DNA from: Hygrophila difformis | Taxonomy: Eukaryota; Streptophyta; Magnoliopsida; Lamiales; Acanthaceae | Assembly (NCBI GenBank): GCA_030278955.1 | Contig: JAOANR010000001.1 | Coordinates: 24,495,120 to 24,559,119 of the forward strand | Length of the DNA: 64,000 bases | Direction: 5' to 3' | Shown here: positions 59,307-64,000 of the stretch, in pieces | Position numbering within the stretch: the stretch's first letter is position 1 | Layout of the letters: each line of letters starts with the position of its first letter | The notes under the pieces: model-generated | What the model saw: the letters and a program-made list of their open reading frames with translations, nothing else | Database searches by the model: none | What the model was told of the DNA's origin: nothing | Translations under genes and position numbers: made by a program

Positions 59307-60713
59307 TTAATCATCCTGGTGCTGCGCCTGAATTTCCTTTTTTGCCCTCGTCTCTATCCCGTAATACCCAACGTACCATTTCACGAACTTCCTCAGCCCC
59401 GTCGACAGATCCGTCGTCGGCTTGTAACCGAAATCCTTATTCGCCTGACTCACGTTGGCGTGCGTGTACGGCACGTCCCCGTTCCTCGGCATCTTGATGA
59501 CGTGTTTCTTTGCTTTGACGCCTAATTGGCTCTCCAGGATTCCGACGAGCTTCCCTACCGTCACCGGCGAAGTGTTTCCCAAGTTGTAGACCCTCAATTG
59601 CGCCGGCGCGCGCTTCTTCCCGCCGCTGCCGGTGCTCTTCTCGGCGGTGTCGAGCGCGCCGACGCAGCCTTTTACGATGTCGTCGATGTACGTGAAGTCA
59701 CGCGCCACCTCCCTGTCGTCCTGCGTGACGTAGACGTTGATGCCCTTCCCCTGGAGGATGTCCTTGGTGAAGAAGAAATAGGCCATGTCGGGCCGGCCCC
59801 AGGGCCCGTACACGGTGAAGAAGCGGAGCCCGGTGAGGGAGAGCCCGTAGATGTGGTTGTAGGTGTGCGCGATTTCCTCGCCGGCTTTCTTCGTGGCGGC
59901 GTAGAGGCTGGCGGGGCGGTCGGTGCGGTGCGACTCGGAGAAGGGGACGGCGGTGTTGAGGCCGTAGACGGAGCTGGATGAGGCCCAGATGATGGCCGGC
60001 TGGGGGTCGGCCGACTTGGAAACTTCCAGAAGCGTCACGAAGCCCGCCACGTTGGACTTGACGTAGGAAAGGGGATTCTGCATTGCGTAGCGGACGCCGG
60101 CCTGGGCCGCGAGGTGCAGCACGTGCGAGAACGGCACGATTTCGAAGAGCTTCGTGAGCAGATCGGCGTCGTTGATGTCGCCTTCGACGATGAAGATCTG
60201 GTGCTTGGAGAGGAGATCCTGCCGGGCGCGTTTCAGGGAGGGATCGTAGTAGGAATTGAAGTTATCGATGCCGAGGACGCCGTCGCCGCGCTTTTTTAGG
60301 GCGAGGGCGGAGTGTGAGCCGACGAAGCCGGCGGCTCCGGTGACGAGGACGGAGAAGCCGTTGGGGCGGCGAGGGGTGGCGGAGTGGCGGATTTGCTTTT
60401 CCCAGGCGGCGCCGGAGGAGCGGTAGAAGGCGGAGGCGAGGAAATGGTTGGTGGAGTGAATGGAGTGGTGGTGGTGGCTGCCGGCGGCGGCGGGGGCGTC
60501 GGAGAGGGGAGGGTAATTGAGAGTGAAGAAGAAGATGAGGATTAGGGCGACGAGGAGGGTGACGCGGAAGAGGAGTTTGGAGGAGGCTTGGAGGAACTTG
60601 GTGCTGTTCACGCGGCGGATGTAGCTGTTGTAGCGTTCGAGCTTGGCCGTCTTGCTGGTGTCGGCTGCGCCGGAGCCGGAGGCGGCGGCTGCAGCGGTGG
60701 TGTGGTACTGCAT
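59307..60713 (-). CDS. GAE: UDP-glucuronate 4-epimerase (GAE family), 468 aa, single exon
   Basis: Converts UDP-glucuronate to UDP-galacturonate, the precursor of pectin, in the Golgi. ATG at 60713, TAA at 59309-59307, no intron, as usual for GAE genes. It is predicted as a type II membrane protein: a short cytosolic N-terminus with the family motif KLERYNSYIRRVNSTKFLQA (24-43), a membrane segment at about 48-66, a His/Ala-rich stem, then an extended SDR domain. The NAD site is TGAAGFVG (125-132), followed by IDNFNSYYDPSLKRAR, SSSSVYG (245-251) and the catalytic Y271-x3-K275. Then come RFFTVYGPWGRPDMAY and RDFTYIDDIVKG. The coding region is markedly GC-rich against AT-rich flanks. Antisense open frames over it are shadows. 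Confidence 0.97.
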   Translation of the reverse strand: MQYHTTAAAAASGSGAADTSKTAKLERYNSYIRRVNSTKFLQASSKLLFRVTLLVALILIFFFTLNYPPLSDAPAAAGSHHHHSIHSTNHFLASAFYRSSGAAWEKQIRHSATPRRPNGFSVLVTGAAGFVGSHSALALKKRGDGVLGIDNFNSYYDPSLKRARQDLLSKHQIFIVEGDINDADLLTKLFEIVPFSHVLHLAAQAGVRYAMQNPLSYVKSNVAGFVTLLEVSKSADPQPAIIWASSSSVYGLNTAVPFSESHRTDRPASLYAATKKAGEEIAHTYNHIYGLSLTGLRFFTVYGPWGRPDMAYFFFTKDILQGKGINVYVTQDDREVARDFTYIDDIVKGCVGALDTAEKSTGSGGKKRAPAQLRVYNLGNTSPVTVGKLVGILESQLGVKAKKHVIKMPRNGDVPYTHANVSQANKDFGYKPTTDLSTGLRKFVKWYVGYYGIETRAKKEIQAQHQDD

Positions 60714-60922
60714 TGGCGGAGGTGGAAGTTGGATTAATGGAAGGAAATATCAAAAATGGAGTGTGTGTGTGTGTTAGTGATCGTTAGGAGTGGTGAGGAT
60801 TTCTTTTTTTAATAATACAAGTATATTTTTTTTGAATCCCCTGAAGAGGAAATGTGGAGAAATTGGAATATAAAGAGTGTTTTTCGTTGGGGGTGGGGTG
60901 CCACACTCTTTAAACTATGTTA

Positions 60923-61433
60923 CTTCTTCGGTCTCATTTAACTTATCTCGTTTGCTTTTTGAATATAATTCAATATACTTTTTCAGGTGAATACCAGGGT
61001 ATCCTCGCCACATTGGACCCAAGAGTAATCCCTCGAGGATCTGCAGGATCTGCAAGGGCAATTAAGGGCGCTTCTCCCAAAACAGTTTTCTGCATACACA
61101 AGGCTCGAACCCGAGACCTTGCTTAAGCGACTAGAGCCCATCCACTCAAGCCAACTGCTGTTGGTAATTCAATATACTTTTTCAAATATTAATATCTCAA
61201 AATATGTACAATAAAAAGATAATATAAATTATATGTTTTAAAACTACATGACATACGACTCTAACAAAACACAACTCACCTATTTTTTCAAAATACATAT
61301 TTGCAATAAAATTGAGTCAAAGCTGAATAATGAACAGCGTCAAAAAATCAAACAGGACATGTAATTGAGTCAAAGCAAAATAATAAACAGTGTCAAAAAA
61401 TCAAACAGAACATGTTAACCGAGACGGAGGGAG
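60923..61433. mobile_element. Stowaway-like MITE interrupted by a SINE
   Basis: CTTCTTCGGTCTCATTTAAC ... ACCGAGACGGAGGGAG with TA flanks. The interior is split at AATTCAATATACTTTTTCA by the SINE at 60986-61165. Near its right end a segment with GTCAAA...AACAGCGTCAAAAAATCAAAC is repeated. Confidence 0.85.
60986..61165 (-). mobile_element. tRNA-derived SINE, minus, exact target duplication
   Basis: Flanked by identical 19-bp AATTCAATATACTTTTTCA at 60967-60985 and 61166-61184. The minus strand carries TTGGCTTGAGTGGATGGG (A-box-like) and GGTTCGAGCC (B box). 180 bp. The perfect duplication makes it the youngest SINE copy here. Confidence 0.92.
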
Positions 61434-61705
61434 TATAAGTTTGTTATTTTTGGGAAATATATTGGGGTCCTTGTATTTCGACTAGGTAAAATAGTTTTAA
61501 ATTACATATTAATGTGATTATAATTCATATTTTTATCTTTAATTTCAGTTACTCAGTTAAGTAACATTACTGAATAACAATAATAAAACGAAACTAGAAA
61601 AATAAAAATACATTTTCATTACATTCGGAACCTTACCCCCATACTATCACTTGTAAAGTCGGTGTTTAGTAGTAGTATAACATAACACTATTACCGTATT
61701 ACATA

Positions 61706-61960
61706 CTTCCTCCGCTTTTAAATGTTACATTTCTCATTTACACGTATGCCAATGCACATTTTCAACGATTAATAACTCAAATTCGGTATAAGAAAAAATT
61801 CTAAAAATTTGATATTTAAAAACTACAAGATGAGACGAATCCAATAAGTTCTCACTTGGTTATATTTTGTCTTCTATAACTTTAATAAAAATAGAAGTCA
61901 AAGTGCTACAATGAACAGTAAAACAAAGTCAAAACGTAACCTTAAAAAAAACGGAGAGAG
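61706..61960. mobile_element. Stowaway-like MITE
   Basis: CTTCCTCCGCTTTTAAATG ... AAAAACGGAGAGAG, TA flanks, 255 bp. Confidence 0.85.
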
Positions 61961-62159
61961 TATAAGATAAGATGTACTATATATATATGAAAATTGTGTT
62001 GTGTGATGTATGAAATGATGTTTTATATGTGATGTAATGGAATAATATGTGATATGAAAGATATTTTTGTGATGTTCAATATTATTTTTTTAATGTGTAC
62101 ATGCAATATTTAGATTGATGAAGGAATACGGAGCAATGTAATTGGTCTAAGTGTCCAAC

Positions 62160-62836
62160 TAGGGGTGTAAACGAGCTGACCAGGCTCGAGCTCGGCTCGG
62201 TTATGTATAAGTTCGGCTCGGCTCGAGCTCGAAGCTCGACGAGCTTTAAAAATTGAGCTCGGCTCGAGCTCGACACAATATATTGCTCGAGCTTGGCTCG
62301 AAGGGCCAAAAAAGCTCGATATAAATTTCAGTTTTTTTTTTCTTTTTTTACCGGGTATCCCTAGACCACATTGGACCCGAGACTAAAAAAATTTAAATTA
62401 TTCAATAATGAGCTTAAGAACTTGAAAGACGGAGTTCTGTAGAAATATATTAAATTATTCATAATTCCTTATAATAGTCCCAATTTGGAAGGAGATTGTG
62501 ATTTAGTTTTTTTGATTTAGTGTTAATCATAATAAAATATAATGTACTATATTATTAAATAAAAGGAGAAGTGAATTTACTGTTGGACTTCCTCTTCCTC
62601 ACATTTGTTAAGAAAGAAAATATACTATATTTTTAAGAAAGAAATAATATATATATAATATATTCGAGCCTATTATCGAGCTTTCAAGCCGAGTATTAAT
62701 TAGCTCGGCTTGAGCTCAATAATATTCGAGCTGATCTCGAATTCGAGCCGAACCTTTTCGAGTCGAGCTTTGGTCGAGCTTTGATCGAGTCGAATCCGAA
62801 TATTTTACGAGCCTATCAGTCTCATTTACAACCCTA
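62160..62836. mobile_element. hAT-like non-autonomous element (GCTCGAGCTCGG type)
   Basis: Starts TAGGGGTGTAAACGAGC and ends CTCATTTACAACCCTA. 8-bp flanks TGTCCAAC (62152-62159) and TATCCAAC (62837-62844), one mismatch. Both ends are packed with GAGCTCGGCTCGAGCTCG motifs. A SINE fragment (CCGGGTATCCCTAGACCACA, about 62349-62385) is embedded. Confidence 0.88.
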
Positions 62837-62907
62837 TATCCAACAATGAAGAAAGCGGGACAAAACTGTAAATTTCAAGACCACCCCTAAATCCTTAATC
62901 CTATATA

Positions 62908-63246
62908 CTCCATCGGTCCCGCTTATTCGGTCTCACTTTCCTTTTCCATCCGTTCCATTTCAATTGTCTCATTTCCTTTTTAGGAAATAATTAACTACAA
63001 ATCCGCTCTCATCAAATCACATCAATATATAAATTTGTTCAAATTTCAAACACACAACTATCACATTACTATCACATCAAATATAAATAACTCAATAAAA
63101 AATTCAAACTCACTTCAATCATATTACATAAATTTCTAATTTACTCTCACGTTAACACTAATATATTCTTACATTAAATACTAATTATCCCCACATAAAA
63201 TATCGTGCCCAAAAGTTTTAGGACACTTTTAACGGGACGGAGGGAG
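62908..63246. mobile_element. Stowaway-like MITE, longer subfamily
   Basis: CTCCATCGGTCCCGCTTATT ... TTTAACGGGACGGAGGGAG with TA flanks. A second internal start-like TCCATCCGTTCCATTTCAAT suggests a composite of two subfamilies. Confidence 0.75.
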
Positions 63247-63343
63247 TAGTATTCTCTCACTCCGACCACACCCATATTGCCATTTTAATACACTTCTGCC
63301 ATTTTATTTTTACAATTATACTATTATATTATATACTCAAATA

Positions 63344-63606
63344 CTCCATCCATTCCATTAATTTTATTTCAAAATTTTTGAAAATGCATTCTATTACGTT
63401 TATTTAACAATTACTAATATCTTCAAATGTATATAAGTAAAAGTTATATAAAATATATATTCTAAAATTATACAAAGAGATAAATGCAACAAGATCTCAC
63501 TTGACTATATTTCATCTTATATAATCACAACAAAATTTAGGTCAAACCTACACTATAAACAGTGTAAAAGATTCATATGAGACATTATCAACTGGACTGA
63601 GAAAGA
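63344..63606. mobile_element. Stowaway-like MITE, diverged
   Basis: CTCCATCCATTCCATTAATT ... AACTGGACTGAGAAAGAA. Its middle (CTTGACTATATTTCATCTTA, TAATCACAACAAAATTTAGG) is the best in-window reference for the MITE split by the first Helitron. Confidence 0.75.
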
Positions 63607-64000
63607 ATTCATTAGTATTTTCATCCCACTTTAGTTTTTAAAATCATTGTACGAATTATTGTTTGTTATACCTATTAATTTATACTAATTTATAAGATAA
63701 GAAAACAAATTTGCATATTCTTTTAGTTTTGTTATTTATTTATTTATTTGCTTTTTTCAGTGGAATCTTAATTTATTGCAATTTGGCAGTCCTCAGCCGT
63801 GCCAGCTATATAGTGCAGTATGAAATTGGGAGTTTTTATTACATATACTCCATAGAATAGAATATGTGTATGTATATATAGAGATAGATTTAAATGTGTG
63901 TGTGTGTTTTGTAAAAGGCATGTGATGAGACAGCAGCCAATGCCATAACCTATACTGCTGCTACTAAACACTGCCTTTTCTTCCTTAAGACTTTTGGGGG
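63607..64000. other. Right edge, nothing recognised
   Basis: AT-rich with a short (GT)n run at about 63893-63908. GC content rises after 63.9 kb, so a gene may begin beyond the window. Confidence 0.4.

Noticed and set aside
59526..59981. Plus-strand 151-codon open frame
   Set aside because: Antisense shadow of the GC-rich epimerase coding region.

Overview
This is a plant nuclear window, probably from a eudicot. The organism is inferred from plant-type genes with AT-rich GT-AG introns, dense TA-flanked Stowaway-like MITEs, plant L1-type LINE, Copia and Helitron elements, and a fragment of plastid clpP. I cannot name the species; an asterid is a guess.

Layout. 1-5.7 kb: the 5' part of a minus-strand gene for a lysine-rich MSRCFPFPPPGY-type protein, with a 4.2-kb first coding intron full of microsatellites and one MITE. 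5.9-6.3 kb: a MITE. 6.58-15.41 kb: a degenerate L1-type LINE on the minus strand, split inside ORF1 by a 3,060-bp solo-LTR-like insertion. That insertion carries a 108-bp higher-order array of tRNA T-arm-like hairpins. 17.39-17.89 kb: a degenerate ATTCAGCGA minisatellite. 18.1-23.23 kb: a Helitron (18275-23153) sitting inside a Stowaway-like MITE. It contains a decayed helicase, a plastid clpP fragment, a foldback element and more MITEs. 23.2-30.7 kb: the dihydroorotase gene PYR4 (plus strand, seven coding exons, 346 aa). 30.9-36.2 kb: decayed gene material, including an RNA exonuclease 4-like fragment on plus and a charged-protein pseudogene on minus. 36.86-45.94 kb: a second Helitron (minus) holding a Copia element with nearly identical LTRs and a solo LTR. 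46.0-48.2 kb: a mitochondrial-type glycine-rich RNA-binding protein gene (plus, 143 aa). 49-58 kb: repeat-rich intergenic DNA with a CGGTATA-rich block, a 413-bp tandem duplication, tRNA-derived SINEs, MITEs and a hAT-like element. 59.3-60.7 kb: an intronless UDP-glucuronate 4-epimerase gene (minus, 468 aa). 60.9-63.6 kb: more MITEs, a SINE inserted in one of them, and a hAT-like element.

The intact genes are unrelated housekeeping functions (pyrimidine synthesis, organellar RNA binding, pectin-precursor synthesis) and are not clustered by pathway. The main interest is the layered transposon history and the structured tandem array in the LTR. Both Helitrons end within about 100 bp of the inferred 5' end of a housekeeping gene. 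No CRISPR array, operon or true tRNA gene was seen.
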